A stretch of DNA of 64,000 nt from Cervus elaphus. Its lineage: Eukaryota; Chordata; Mammalia; Artiodactyla; Cervidae. Made by a program: the position numbers and the translations under genes. Under the pieces are notes generated by a model. The model did not search any database. It saw nothing but the letters and a program-made list of their open reading frames with translations, and was not told where the DNA came from. Each line of letters begins with the position of its first letter. Positions within the stretch are counted from its first letter, which is position 1. This document shows positions 21,999-33,370 of the stretch, piece by piece. The stretch is taken from the NCBI RefSeq assembly GCF_910594005.1, contig NC_057815.1:83499552-83563551 (forward strand). The letters run 5' to 3'.

Positions 21999-23077
21999 CA
22001 GTTCAGTTCAGTTCAGTCGCTCAGTCGTGTCCGTGTCCGACTCTTCGACCCTTTGCAACCCCATGAATTGCAGCATGCCAGGCTTCCCTGTCCATCACCA
22101 AATCCCAGAGCTTATTCAAACTCATGTCCATCGAGTCAGTGATGACATCCAGCCATCTCATTCTCTGCCGTCCCCTTCTCCTCCTGCCTTCAATTTTTCC
22201 CAGAATCAGGGTTCTTTCAAATGAGTCAGTTCTTCACAATAGGTAGCCAAAGTATTGGAGCTTCAGCCTCAGTGTCAGTCCTTCCAATGAATATTCAGGA
22301 CTGATTTCCTTTATGATGGACTGGTTGGATCTTCTTGCAGTTCAAAAGCATCAGTTCTTCGGTGCTCAGCTTTCTTTACAGTCCAACTCTCACATACATA
22401 CATGACTACTAGAGAAACCATAGCTTTGACTAGATGGACCGTTGTTGGCAAAGTAATGTATCTGGGCTTTTTAATATGCTGTCTAGGTTTGTCATAACTT
22501 TTCTTCCAAGGAGCAAGTGTTTTTTAATATTATGGCTGCAGTCACCATCTGCAGTGAGTTTGGAGCCCCCCAAAATAAAGTTTGTCATTGCTTCCATTGT
22601 TTCCCCATCTGTTTGCCATGAAGAGATGGGACCAGATGCCATGACCTTAGTTTTCTGAATGTTGAGTTTTAAGCCAAACTTTTTACTCTCCTCTTTCACT
22701 TATATCAAGAAGCTCTTTAGTTCTTTACTTTCTGCCATAATGGTGATGTCACCTGCATATCTGAGGTTATTGATATTTCTCCCAGCAATCTTGATTCCAG
22801 CTTGTGCTTCATCTAGCCCAGCATTTATTGTAATGTACTCCACATATAAGTTAAATAAGCAGGGTGACAATATACAGCCTTGACATACTCCTTTCCCAAT
22901 TTGGAATCCATCCATTTTTCCATGTCCAGTTCTAACTGTTGCTTCTTGACCTGCATACAGATTTCTCAGGAGGCAGGTCAGGTGGTCTGGTATTCCCATC
23001 TCTTGAAGAATTTTCCACAGTTTGTTCTGATCCACACAGTCAAAGGCTTTGGCATAGTTGATAAAGCAGAAGTAGAT
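21999..23077 (-). mobile_element. BovB, minus, ~1.1 kb
   Basis: It begins with three copies of the reversed tail word (TTCAGTTCAGTTCAG) and runs through the reversed 3' region into the RT domain, ending near 'aaggctttggcatagttgataaagcag' (catalytic A-motif region). A local duplication, 'gtgtccgtgtccg', lies near 22026-22040. It lies in the same orientation as the BovB 200 bp to its left. Confidence 0.95.
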
Positions 23078-23089
23078 ATATAAAACCAT
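22700..23089 (-). pseudogene. BovB reverse-transcriptase fragment, catalytic YADD changed to YAGD
   Basis: A 129-codon frame. After ~11 non-BovB residues it carries NYAKAFDCVDQNKLWKIL (A-motif region), GVCQGCILSPCLFNLYVEYI (B-motif region) and NNLRYAGDITIMAES (C-motif). The C-motif normally reads YADD; here the first aspartate codon reads GGT, giving YAGD, which should abolish polymerase activity. The frame stops just downstream, and another BovB frame (22430-22699) carries the continuation. Confidence 0.9.
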
Positions 23090-23709
23090 GTATATTTATT
23101 TATAAAATAAGCCAAAAAATTGCTTTTTAACATAATTCCTGAAGGCTTGGTGCTCAAGTTGGAAAAAACTGACTTAGTATTTAAGCACATCCTGTTTAAT
23201 TGTGTACAGAGAAAATTCCAAATGGATCTTGTTTCATTTTCTGTGGAGGGACACCTATCATGCTTTTAAAAGTATTTTGGAGAAGATCCTTACATGAGTT
23301 CTAAATATTAAGTTTGTACCTACTGGGAACTTTTGCTTATTACCCAAGACACAGTACAACATTTCAGTGAAACTTTTAATAATCATTTCAGAAAAGACTG
23401 TCAGGAAGAGCATGCTATTGGGTACAATTTTCCATATGGATAATAGGATAGAGTTTAGGAAATAAGTTGAGGACATAATTAAATATTTTAAAAGCAGTTT
23501 GTATCAGTGCTTCCCAGTAATATCCCACAAAATATGGGTAGTGAAGGAAGGTGGCTACATTTTATTTGGCTATCTACATGCTATCTCACTGGGAGTATGC
23601 ACTCATAACTGGTTACTTGCAAGAATCCAGCAATTATAATCATATTCATTAATGGGCAAAGTATTAAGCGAATAGCGAAATCACCAGATACATACATATA
23701 TACATATAT
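23078..23709. other. Unassigned sequence
   Basis: No repeat or gene recognised. Confidence 0.5.
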
Positions 23710-23710
23710 T

Positions 23711-23844
23711 ACCTACATATGTGTGAAAGTGAAAGTTGCTCAGTTGTGTCTGACTCTTTGCGACCCCCTAGACTACACAGCCCATGGAATTCTCCAGGCC
23801 AGAATACTGGAGTGGGTAGTCATTTGCTTCTGTAAACCTACATA
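23711..23844 (-). mobile_element. BovA-type SINE half, minus, with target-site duplication
   Basis: 'gtgaaagtgaaagttgctcagttgtgtctgac' through 'gccagaatactggagtgggtag'. The tRNA-like half is absent (5' truncation). ACCTACATA is repeated at 23711-23719 and 23836-23844. Confidence 0.9.
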
Positions 23845-23859
23845 AATAATCTATCCAGC

Positions 23860-24595
23860 CAGTCAGCAATTATGATAAAACATTGACATAGTCAGCCACT
23901 ATTGAGAACAGTATGGAGTGTCCTTAAAATACTAAAGACAGAGCTACCATATTATCCCGCAATCCCAATCCTGGGCATATATCTGGAGAAAACAATAATT
24001 TCAAAAGCTATATGTACCCCAATGCTCACTGAAGTGCTAAGCTAAGACTTACAATAGCTAAGACATGAAAACAACCTAAATGCCCATTAACAGATGAATA
24101 GATAAAGATGTAGAATATTTATACAATGGAATATTACATAGCCTTACAAAAGAATGAAATTATGCCATTTGCAGCAATACAGATAGACCTAGATATTATC
24201 ATACTAAGTGAGCCAGACACAGACACATATCATATGATACAACTTACATGTGGTATCTAAAAAAAAAAAGATTCAAATGAACTTATGTATCAAACAGAAA
24301 CAGACTCACTGACTATATAAAACAAACTTATGGTTATCACAGGGGAAAGGAAGATGGGAAAAATTAGGAGTTTGTGATTAACATATACACACTGCTATAT
24401 AAAATAAATAACCAATGTGTACCTACTACAGAGCACAGGGAAATCTACTCAAAATTTTGTAATAACCTATAAGGGAAAGAATCTAAAAAAGTAGACATAG
24501 GTATGTATAACTGAATCACTTTGCTGTAAACCTCAAACTAACACAAAATTGGAAATCAAACTATACTGCAAATAAAAAAAATTGGGATTATCTAT
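23860..24595 (+). mobile_element. Old L1, ORF2 end and 3' UTR
   Basis: ORF2 C-terminal coding remnants ('gctaccatattatcccgcaatcccaatcctgggcatatatc', 'aacctaaatgcccattaacagatgaatag', 'ggaatattacatagcc') lead into the L1 3' UTR ('cactttgctgtaaacctcaaactaacac', 'aatcaaactatactgcaaataaaa'). Frameshifts and stops remove any long frame. Short A-run at 24260-24270. Confidence 0.85.
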
Positions 24596-25974
24596 CACAA
24601 GCTTTTATTTTCTTTCTTTCTACCATTCTCTATCTCTTCCTCACTGCTTTCACTTCTTTCCCTTTTTTTTATTTCATTATCTTCTCTGTAACAGATCACC
24701 ACCTTTAATTCAGGAAAGTATAATGTGAAAGCATTGTCTAAAACATTTGCTCTGAGCTCACTCTTCAGTATTATGGCTATTTTCCTAAATGGTTATTATA
24801 TCTTGGCTATGACAATCCTTTGAAAATACTAGTGAAAGTACTTTTCATCTCCTCCTAATTTTGAAAGAATTAGATCTTTTCCCAGATGCAAGACTTTCAG
24901 AAATCTCTATATGAGTGACATATAATTCAATGATGCCAAGTCCTTCTACATTTCATATCCCAAGAAAAATTATGAAAGAAAATCAGCAACAACAAAAACA
25001 AGAAACCAAAATGACAAGAAATAGGATAACACTGATTTGGCCACTTGAAATCATTGAGATCACAGAAACCATTAAATACTGGTTATTATTAATGTTTTTT
25101 GAGAATTATTAGTTAATATATATCTGGTTGATCCATAAAATCCTATGTATCCATAACTTTTAAAATAACTAAGCAACTATAGACTTTTCATTCATGAGTA
25201 TTGTGTTTTATACTACTTTTTAAATGAAAAAAAAATCTAGGGACTTTCTGCATGGAAAAGCTTTATACATTGTAGTGTCTCATAATTATTCTGGTTTCCT
25301 GTGTTACATTTTTGGTGCAGAAACCATTACCATAAACATAGAAGTCAGAATGTGAACTGTGTCTGTTCTAGAAGAAAGATTACTGTACACATATTTATAG
25401 TATATAAAGAAGGAGATGAGTTTTTGTGAATGACATTTAAAGGCATATCACGAAAATAGATTTATGAATTAGAATTTAGGCTTAACATTTCTCCTTCAGT
25501 CTATAAACCCCATACATAAGTCTTCTATTATTAGGATTTAAAACAGAAGGTGAACTTTCTCATTAAAGGGTTTTCAAGCAGCATTCCCAGCAAAATAGCA
25601 AAAAAAAAAAAAAAAGAAAGAAAGAAAGAAAAATAAAGGAATTAAGACTTTTAATAAAAATGGAATGGATTCTAAGTGCATTTACTTTGCTATAGCATGA
25701 GAAATGTATTATGTGAGCAGGATGGGGAAACAGAGACTCTTAGATTGAACTTGGGATAATTGCTGAATGTGCCTAGTTCAGATGTATACATAGGGAGGAA
25801 TCTCTTTTTCATTCTTCTTATGTGATGCCATTCTGCCTGAGATAATATATTGGCAGCAAGGAAGAACTTACCTTTTATGAGGGCGACCATCCCAAATAGA
25901 ATAGACTTCCTAAACTTTTGAAATTTCTTGCTAGTGTAGTTATTCATTCAATAAATAACTAGATTATCACTGTT
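24596..25974. other. Unassigned sequence with an A/AAAG microsatellite
   Basis: An A-run followed by (AAAG)n occupies 25600-25633. The rest is AT-rich and unrecognised. Minus-strand frame 25690-25947 has no motif. Confidence 0.5.
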
Positions 25975-26140
25975 TAAAGCAGTTAAGAACATGAGCTTTA
26001 GATCCAGGTAAACTGAATTCATGTCTCTCTGACTTTCACTATCTCTATAACCTCAGGACATTTTTTCCACTGTCTCTGTGTTTCATTAACTTCATCCATA
26101 AAATATGACAATAATGGCACCTACCATAGTCGGTCATTTT
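25975..26140 (+). mobile_element. MIR SINE, diverged
   Basis: 'aaagcagttaagaacatgagctttagatccagg', then 'tctctgtgtttcattaacttcatccataaaatatgacaataatggcacctaccatag' follow the MIR order from head to 3' region. Confidence 0.7.
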
Positions 26141-26240
26141 TCAAACTCATACTGATATGAGTATGATATTTTTATTATATTTATTTACTTTTAGTTGAGT
26201 GTGTACTATAAAATAGGCACTGTCTTAGGTGATGGGGACA

Positions 26241-26452
26241 TTGTTGTTGTGTGGTTGCTAGGTTGTGTCCAACTCTTTTGCGACCCCATGGACCGTAGCC
26301 TGCCAGGCTCTTCTGTCCATGGGATTTCCAAGCAAGAATACTGCAATGGGTTGCCATTTCCTTCTCCAGGGGATATTCCCGACCCAGGGATCAAACCCAC
26401 ATCTCTTGCACTAGCAGTTGGATTATTTACCACTGAGCCACCTGGGAAGCCT
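26241..26452 (-). mobile_element. Bov-tA SINE, minus
   Basis: A (GTT)n-like tail at the left (26241-26250), the BovA body, and the reversed pol III head 'ccactgagccacctgggaagcc' at the right. Full length, about 210 bp. Confidence 0.9.
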
Positions 26453-26569
26453 AATAAGGATATACTAGTATTCAAACTAAAATCACGTCTTATGAAATTT
26501 ACCTTCTAATTTGAGCAATGTGGCAGAATCTAGGTAGTTATTCACCAAAACTCTTTATTCTTCCTTCTT

Positions 26570-26735
26570 TAAATAATTAATTAATTAATCTATTTGAGAT
26601 ATAATCAACATATTAGCTTCAGGTGTACAACATAATGATTATATATATATATATATATATATGCATTGTGAAATGATCACTGAAATAAATCTACTTAACA
26701 TCCATAACCATATAGTTGCAATTTTTTTTTCTGCT
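26570..26735 (-). mobile_element. L1M 3' UTR fragment with (AT)n
   Basis: 'ctatttgagatataatcaacatattagcttcaggtgtacaacataatgatt' and 'gtgaaatgatcactgaaataaatctacttaacatccataacc' are reversed L1M 3' UTR. A pure (AT)n of about 22 bases at 26640-26662 interrupts it. Confidence 0.8.
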
Positions 26736-26810
26736 TTCACTGACAGCTGAACTACATTTACTTATCTTTCCAATGGTGATGTGTGTCCATAGGACTAAGT
26801 TCTAGCAAAA

Positions 26811-27800
26811 GAAATGTACAGTTTTTTTTTTGTTGTTTTTTTTTTAATTTTTTATTAGTTGGAGGCTAATTACTTCACAACATTTCAGTGGGTTTTGTCA
26901 TACATTGATATGAATCAGCCATAGATTTACCAGAAAAATAAATGACCCAATTCAAAAATGGGCCAAAGAACTAAACAGACATTTCTCCAAAGAAGACATA
27001 CAGATGGCTAACAAACACATGAAAAGATGCTCAATATCACTCATTATTAGAGAAATGCAAATCAAAACCACAATGAGGTACCATTACACGCCAGTCAGGA
27101 TGGCTGCTATCCAAAAGTCTACAAGCAATAAATGCTGGAGAGGGTGTGGAGAAAAGGGAACCCTCTTACACTGTTGGTGGGAATGCAAACTAGTACAGCC
27201 GCTATGGAAAACAGTGTGGAGATTTCTTAAAAAACTGGAAATAGAACTGCCATATGACCCAGCAATCCCACTTCTGGGCATACACACTGAGGAAACCAGA
27301 TCTGAAAGAGACACGTGCACCCCAATGTTCATCGCAGCACTGTTTATAATAGCCAGGACATGGAAGCAACCTAGCTGCCCATCAGCAGATGAATGGATAA
27401 AGAAGCTGTGGTACATATACACCATGGAATATTACTCAGCCATTAAAAAGAATTCATTTGAATCAGTCCTAATGAGATGGATGAAGCTGGAGCCCCTTAT
27501 ACAGAGTGAAGTAAGCCAGAAAGATAAAGAACATTACAGCATACTAACACATATATATGGAATTTAGAAAGATGGTAACGATAACCCTATATGCAAAACA
27601 GAAAAAGAGACACAGAAATACAGAACAGACTATTGAACTCTGTGGGAGAATGTGAGGGTGGGATAGTTCAAAAGAACAGCATGTATACTATCTATGGTGA
27701 AACAGATCACCAGCCCAGGTGGGATGCATGAGACAAGTGCTCGGGCCTGGTGCACTGGGAAGACACATCGGGATGGGGAATACGTGAAATGTACAGTTTT
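26811..27800 (-). mobile_element. Young L1, twin-primed 5' inversion, exact 15-base target-site duplication
   Basis: GAAATGTACAGTTTT is exact at 26811-26825 and 27786-27800. Between them, 26826-26930 is the L1 3' terminus in minus orientation starting with poly(T), and 26931-27785 is L1 ORF2 end plus 3' UTR in plus orientation. The plus part stops at 'gggaatacgtg' and the minus part starts at 'gtaaatctatgg', adjacent in L1 order (compare the uninverted copy at 30186). A deletion of about 35 bp is also present near 27762-27770. Low divergence makes this among the youngest insertions here. Confidence 0.95.
26932..27567 (+). pseudogene. L1 ORF2 C-terminal fragment, open
   Basis: The last ~210 codons of L1 ORF2 with no internal stop, reading from the inversion joint. 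The methionine at 27004 is internal to ORF2. Visible landmarks are the cysteine-rich C-terminal motif (CWRGCGEKGTLLHCWWECK, about residues 45-62 of the 187-residue frame), then YDPAIPLLGIH, MFIAALFIIARTW and YIYTMEYYSAIKK, ending at the native stop (TAG, 27565-27567). Endonuclease and RT domains are absent, so it is not functional. Confidence 0.95.
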
Positions 27801-28087
27801 AAGGTCTGGCTCATCAACATTTTCCATATAGCCTCCATTCTCTCCCATTGCCTGTTGGCTACAATGAGGATTCAGGATGAACTTGAGAGCAATGGGTCAG
27901 ATGTGTCTGTCTTCATTCTTGAGTGACTTTGGGCACACCCTGCGTTCCATCTCCCTGCTGCCAATGACATTCAAATTTGTACAAACAGGAAAATGATACA
28001 CTACTGTACCATGCTGCTAAAATCACAAGATTTATCTCTCATAGCATTATTATTTCCATTAATATGAAGAGAATAAGGAAATAAATA
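27801..28087. other. Unassigned, probably the other half of an old interspersed repeat
   Basis: Together with 26740-26810 this reads like one ancient repeat split by the young L1 ('gatgtgtgtccataggactaagttc', 'ggtctggctcatc...cctccattctctcccattgcctg'). I cannot name the family. Confidence 0.35.
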
Positions 28088-28819
28088 TAGGCATACCTCA
28101 TTTTATTGCATTTGCTTTATTGTGTTTCATAGATATTGCTTCCCCCGACCCCCCCGCCCCAAATTGAAGGTTGGTGGCAACCCTGTGTCAAGTAAGTTGG
28201 GACTATTTTCCCAACAGCATTTGCTCACTTCATGTCTCTCTGTCACATTTTGATAATTCTCTCACTAATTCAAAATTTTTGTTATTATTATATTTGCTAT
28301 GGTGCTCTGTAATCAGTGATCCTTGATGTTCACAATATGACTTGCTGAGGGTTCAGTATAATAGCATTTTTTAGCAATAAAAATATTTTAAAATATATTT
28401 TAATTAAGATATACTTCAATTACCATATGTACATTTTTTAAAGATACAATACTGCTGCACAATTAATGTGCTCAGTAGCTCAGTCGTGTCCGACTCTTTG
28501 AAGTCCTCATGGTCTGTACCCTGCCAGACTCCTCTGTTCATAGGATTTTCTAGGCAAGAATACTGGAATGGGCTGCCACTTCCTACTCCAGGGGATCTTC
28601 CCAACCCAGGGATCGAACTCACTTCTCTTGTGTCTTCTGTATTGGTTGGCAGTTTCTTTACCACCAGTGCCACCTGGGAAGCCCCACACCCTTAACAGGT
28701 GACAGTAAGGTGTAAACATAACTTTCATATGCAGTGGGAAGCCACCAATTTGTGTGACTCACTTTAATGTGATATTCCCTGATCTGAAACCAAACCACAG
28801 CAGCTCTGAGGTATGCCTG
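28088..28819 (+). mobile_element. Tigger-type DNA transposon, internal deletion, SINE inside
   Basis: The terminal inverted repeats are GGCATACCTCATTTTATTGC at the left (28090) and the complement of CAGGCATACCTCAGAGCTGC at the right (to 28819), typical of Tigger1 (pogo/Tc1 group). The left arm 'aaattgaaggttggtggcaaccctgtgtcaag...acagcatttgctcacttc' and the right arm 'gtaaacataactttcatatgcagtggg' match Tigger ends. The transposase is absent, leaving a ~510 bp derivative plus a nested SINE (28467-28685). A C-rich block at 28142-28160 is unusual (see findings). Confidence 0.85.
28467..28685 (-). mobile_element. Bov-tA SINE nested in Tigger
   Basis: 'gctcagtagctcagtcgtgtccgac' at the left and 'accagtgccacctgggaagcccc' at the right; full length, pol III head at the right. 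It carries a small insertion near 'ctcttgtgtcttctgtattgg'. Confidence 0.9.
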
Positions 28820-30185
28820 CAAATGTAAAACATCAATCAGCTAGGACTCAGTGTCTGGTAGAAAAGTGATAAGTGATGCCGAGAGAGAGAGAGGAGAGCT
28901 TGGAGCAAATTGGTCAGGGAAGTTCTCATTTAGAAGCCATCTGAAGAAGTCTTGAGTAAATGAAGGTGTGAGACACATGCACAGCTATTGAATAAAGCCC
29001 CACAGGCAACGGGAATTACAAGATCAAAGACCCTGATGCAGGAGTGTGCTCAGGGTTTCGAACCTTCAGGAGAAAACCTGTGTGGGCTGGAGGCGAATAT
29101 GAAATGGGTTCAGAAGCAACCAGGGGACAGACTAGTTATAGTTTACAGATCATGGTAAGGACTGTGGGTTTTCAATATGGAGATGATCCAGTGCCATTTA
29201 CATTTTAAAATAATCACTCTAGCATTGTGTAAAGGTTGAGTTAGCGGGAGAGTGTAAGCTGATGTATCAGCTATGAAGCCATTAAAACAGCATTGAAGAC
29301 AGCAAAATGTCAGCCTCCGTCTCCTCACGTCAGGGTTTTTGATCCCTAGATGTTTCTGTCCATTCGTCATATAACAAATCTTACAGGACAGTCACCATCC
29401 TGTTTATTCCTCCCTCAGAAGCACCTGGATTTGACACTATCTTTCTTAAATTCACCAAGAATGAAAAGTCATTCTCATCACATTACTCTATAACTCAGAC
29501 CTGCCTACAGCTGGACATTGCACTGCTGAATAATTTATCAAACAATAGAAATTTTGTTTTACATTTTCTACCCTTAAACACTATCATATTCATTTTACAT
29601 TTCTGCAGTTGATACTATTTTAAAAGCTTTAATTTAGAAAAAAAAACAGAGCTAGTGCAGCTTAGTTATTAACTATAATTTCCATATGAACATGTGGATA
29701 TTTGGGAATTTAGCTTGACTTCTTTGTGTCATAAAAATTTAGTTGAGGCCTCCAAAGAAACATGTTCTAATAGGAGTGAGTAAGTTTGATATGAAGAAAA
29801 GGGCCTCCAATCATAGAATCATTGTCCTAACTAAAGTTCATCAGATCCCATTTTAAGGGCAGTTTGAAGGATTTAAACCCCGATTTTATGCACCGTGACC
29901 CTTTATAAGGGGAGAAAACATGGGGAGAATTTATCAATCTTAACAGATTACAGAAGCCCCTCTTCTCCCTTTTTATAGAACATTTCAAAGAACCAATTTT
30001 ACCAAATACATGCTACTGACTTTTAGAAGACAGTATAATGTTAAACAAAATTTAATTTACAGTTGTCTAATAGCAGCAACCAATGTGATCCAAATCATAC
30101 CTGAAATGAAGTAAGAACTTGGCACTTAGCTTGCACACCCAATACTAACCATTCTTCAGAAGACGTGATAATATTGTCATGAAGA
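28820..30185. other. Unassigned sequence
   Basis: About 1.4 kb with no named repeat. A GA-rich run lies at 28880-28895. Minus-strand frame 29143-29370 has no motif. Confidence 0.5.
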
Positions 30186-30323
30186 TCGGGATGGGGAATA
30201 AGTGTAAATCTATGGCTGATTCATATCAATGTATGACAAAACCCACTGAAATGTTGTGAAGTAATTAGCCTCCAACTAATAAAAAAATTTAAAAAAAAAA
30301 AACCTTAAAAAAAAAAAAAAAAG
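30186..30323 (+). mobile_element. Young L1, extreme 5' truncation
   Basis: The last ~100 bases of the L1 3' UTR ('gatcgggatggggaataagtgtaaatc', GTATGACAAAACCCACTGAA, 'gcctccaactaat') followed by a poly(A) interrupted by CCTT. Uninverted reference for the joint of the twin-primed copy at 26811-27800. Confidence 0.95.
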
Positions 30324-30984
30324 AAACCACTTGGGAGATGATTTTTAAAATGAAAATGACTCTAGGTAAGTAAACATCACCACATCACCTAAACTTTCTC
30401 CAGAGATCTGTATAGAATGTACATAAATCTCACTCATTCAGAGTTACCTTCATTACAAATAAATGTGTGTGGAGCCTGACAGAAGAAAAAGGTTGATACT
30501 ATTTCTAGCCACCAAATTATAAGGAGAGAAAGAGGCTTCTGTTGTTACAGGTTTGCTACAGAGCAGAGATGTGACTCATCCAGTAACCAGAGGGGCTGCA
30601 GAAAGCCGTGAACGAATATTCCTTGCTTGGTGTTTATATTCATCCTGCTCTTATTCCTGTTTCAAGAGGCATAACTGGTTACGAAGGACCAGAGGGTGTT
30701 CTTGCACCTTCTCCTCCTCTTGATTAAGGCAGACTTCACAGCCCAGTGTCACAGGCAGTGCTTCCATACACTGGAGTCCTCAGAGGAGCGTATTATCTAT
30801 CTCTGCAGGAGCTGGAGGCTTTAGATTGGTTCAGGGTTCACACACACTACTTTGCCATCCACTTTCTTTGTACCCAGAAAAGAAAGTGGTGTCAAGTGTG
30901 CAATATTTTTTTTTTTTTTTTTGGATAGTCTATAGGAGTTGTCTCAAACTACAGAACACCGTACCTTTCAAACATACAATGGAA
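30324..30984. other. Unassigned sequence with a T-run
   Basis: A somewhat GC-richer segment at 30590-30850 has no motif-bearing ORF. The T-run at 30907-30922 interrupts it. Confidence 0.45.
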
Positions 30985-31155
30985 ATAGCCTGGGTTTTAG
31001 AATAAAAAACACCTTCAATTCCACATCTGTTAGTTGGAAAAAGTGCTCAATGTATGGGAGCCTGTTTTGTAATCTTTAAAATGGCAAAAAAAAAAAAAAA
31101 AAATCAACTCATTTCATGGAGCTGTCATGTGAATTAATGTGCTTTAAAATTTTTA
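30985..31155 (+). mobile_element. MIR SINE with internal A-run
   Basis: 'cctgggttttagaat', 'agcctgttttgtaatctttaaaatggc', then an 18-A tract (31084-31101), then 'actcatttcatggagctgtcatgtgaattaatgtgc'. The A-run sits inside the MIR core. Confidence 0.65.
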
Positions 31156-31164
31156 ATATTCTAC

Positions 31165-31290
31165 AATATAAGTCTGGAAAACAGGTACCTTGACCATATT
31201 TTCTCTCTCTTACCCCAAGGTCCTAGAGCAGCATCCTGAATAAAATAGGCACTTAATATACTTTTTAAATTGTACTGATTGAACATATTT
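31165..31290 (+). mobile_element. L2 LINE 3' terminus
   Basis: 'cttaccccaaggtcctagagcagcatcctgaataaaataggcacttaatata' resembles the terminal L2 phrase ('gcctagcacagtgcctggcacatagtaggcactcaataaa'). Confidence 0.5.
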
Positions 31291-31735
31291 GTAACACTGT
31301 ACATTTTTAAACCCAGGTCCCAACAAAAACAGAATCACACAGTGACACAATATGGTTTTGGGCAAAACCTTTTTATTCATCATAAAGTAGTACTTTTAAT
31401 ATTGGAAGTACTTAAGGTAAACCAGTTGGAGGGTTAAAAAGAGCTTATCGATTTTAATTCTATTCATTTATTCTCCTCCATTTTTTAATGAACCTTTTCT
31501 AAAGAATAAGTAAAGGATAACTCCATGGTTTTGAATGATTATAAAATAGAAATGTAATTTTAATACTTTGATAAAAAAAAAAACAACTAGTATTTACTAA
31601 GAAATTTGGCATATGTGGTTCCAGGACAGTAAAAAACCTAAGGACTTTGTGGATGTATGACTTTTGTCACTCTTTCTTGATGCATTTTAAAATGAATAAT
31701 TGAAAATTTTATTTAATAAATAATTCATTAATATT
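31291..31735. other. Unassigned AT-rich sequence
   Basis: No repeat or ORF recognised. Confidence 0.45.
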
Positions 31736-31739
31736 TCTT

Positions 31740-33140
31740 ATGTATTTTTTTCTTTTAACTGATTTTTGGTTTCATATCATTGTTTGGAAATGATGGTTGG
31801 ATATAATTTAACTCTTCTTGAATTTATTGAGACATCTTGTGTGGCATAAAATGTGATCTATTCTGGAGAATGTTTCATATGCACTTGAGAAGAATGTTTT
31901 CTGCTGCTTTTGCATAGAATATTCTGTATATATCTTTTAAGTGTGTACAGTATCAGTTCAGTTCAGTTCAGTCACTCAGTCATGTCCAACTCTTTGCAAC
32001 CCCATGGCCTGCAGTACACCAGGCTTCCCTGTCCATCACCAACTCCCAGAGCTTGCTCAAACTCATGTCCATCGAGTCAGTGATGCCATCCAATCATATC
32101 TTCTGTCATCCCCCTCTCCTCCTGCCTTAATCTTTCCCAGCAACAGGGTCTTTTCTAAGGAGTCAATCCTTTGCATCAGGTGGCCGAAGTATTAGGGCTT
32201 CAGCTTCAGCATCAGACCTTCCAATGAATATTCAGGACTGACTTCCTTTAGGATGGACTGGTTGGATCTCCTTACAGTCCAAGGGACACTCAAGAGTCTT
32301 CTCCAACACCACACTTCAAAAGCATCAATTCTTTGTTGCTCAGCTTTCTTTATGGTCCAACTCTCACATCCATACATGACTACTGGGCAAACCAGAGCCT
32401 TGACTAATCTTTGTTGGCAAAGTGATGTCTCTGCTTTTTAATATGCTGTCCAGGTTGGTTATAGCTTTTCTTCCCAGGAACAAGGATCTTTTAATTTCAT
32501 TGCTGAAGTCACCATCTGCAGTGATTTTGGAGCCCAAAATAAGTCTGTCAGTGTTTCCATTGTTTCCCCATCTATTTGACAAGAAATTATGATATAATAT
32601 ATACTTAAAAGCTGCCACTTATTTACTGATTTTCTGTCTAAATGATATACCCACTGATGTAAATGAAGTTTTAAATTCCCCTAATATTATTGTATTACTG
32701 TCAATTATCCTCTTTAGGTCTATTAATTATTGCTTTGTATATTTAGGTATCCCTATATTAGATGCATATATGTTTACAAATGTTATATCCTCTTCTTGGA
32801 TTAAACTCTTTATCATTATATAATGCCTTTCTTTGTCTTTGTTCCAGTCTTTGTTTTAAAACATATATATATATATATTTATTATATCAGCCTTCCTTTT
32901 TGTTTCCATTTTCATGGAATATCTCCATCGTTCCATTTACAGTCTGCCCGTATCCTTATTTCTTCAGTGAGTTTCTTGTAGATGAGTCCTTTTTTTTTTT
33001 TTTAAGCTTATTCAGCCACTCAGGCTTTTCATTGGAGAATTTGGTCCATCTACATTTAAAGTAATTATTGACAGATAAGTATTTATTGTCATTTTTTTTT
33101 TCCTGGCTGTTTTGGTAGTTTCTCTCTGTTCCTTTTTGAG
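31740..33140 (-). mobile_element. Old L1 (ORF2 region), minus, split by BovB
   Basis: Reversed L1 ORF2 phrases: 'aaatgtgatctattctggagaatgtttcatatgcacttgagaagaatg' on the left of the BovB, and 'gatataccc...cctctttaggtctattaattattgctttgtatatttagg', 'tggaatatctccatcgttccatttacagtctgcccgtatcc', 'cattggagaatttggtccatctacatttaaagtaattattgac' on the right. No open frame survives. T-run at 32989-33003; (AT)n at 32861-32879. Confidence 0.85.
31953..32582 (-). mobile_element. BovB 3' region, minus, nested in L1
   Basis: It starts with the reversed tail (AGTTCAGTTCAGTTCAGTCA at 31955) and runs for ~630 bp through 'caagggacactcaagagtcttctccaacacc' to 'ttgtttccccatctatttgacaag', truncated before YADD. 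A minus-strand frame at 32192-32377 carries remnants (YGCESWTIKKAEQQRIDAFE, WCWRRLLSVPWT). Confidence 0.95.
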
Positions 33141-33144
33141 AGAA

Positions 33145-33370
33145 GCCATAATTTTTATTGACTGATTACCTTGTGCAAGCACTCTGACCAAAGTGCTTTG
33201 CAACACTCTTTCATTTAATTTTCCCAGTGTCACAATATAAAAAAATTTAACATTATTTTACAAAAAAAAGTAGATTATAGATGAGAGAAGTTAACCCAGT
33301 TGTTTAATATCGTGATGCTAAAGCATAGCAGATGTGAGGTTAAGTCTCAGGTCTGTCTATTCTGGCTTCC
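33145..33370 (-). mobile_element. MIR SINE, diverged
   Basis: Reversed MIR: 'ttgactgattaccttgtgcaagcactctgaccaaagtgctttgcaacactctttcatttaattttcccag', then 'gatgagagaagttaacccagttgtttaatatcgtgatgc', then 'gttaagtctcaggtctgtctattctgg'. Confidence 0.7.

Noticed and set aside
21999..22015. Repeated TTCAG/CTGAA words as a satellite or CRISPR-like array
   Set aside because: They are the characteristic short tail repeats of BovB, found at the 3' end of most copies; there are no spacers.
27084..27425. 113-codon minus-strand open frame
   Set aside because: Shadow of the L1 ORF2 C-terminal frame on the opposite strand.
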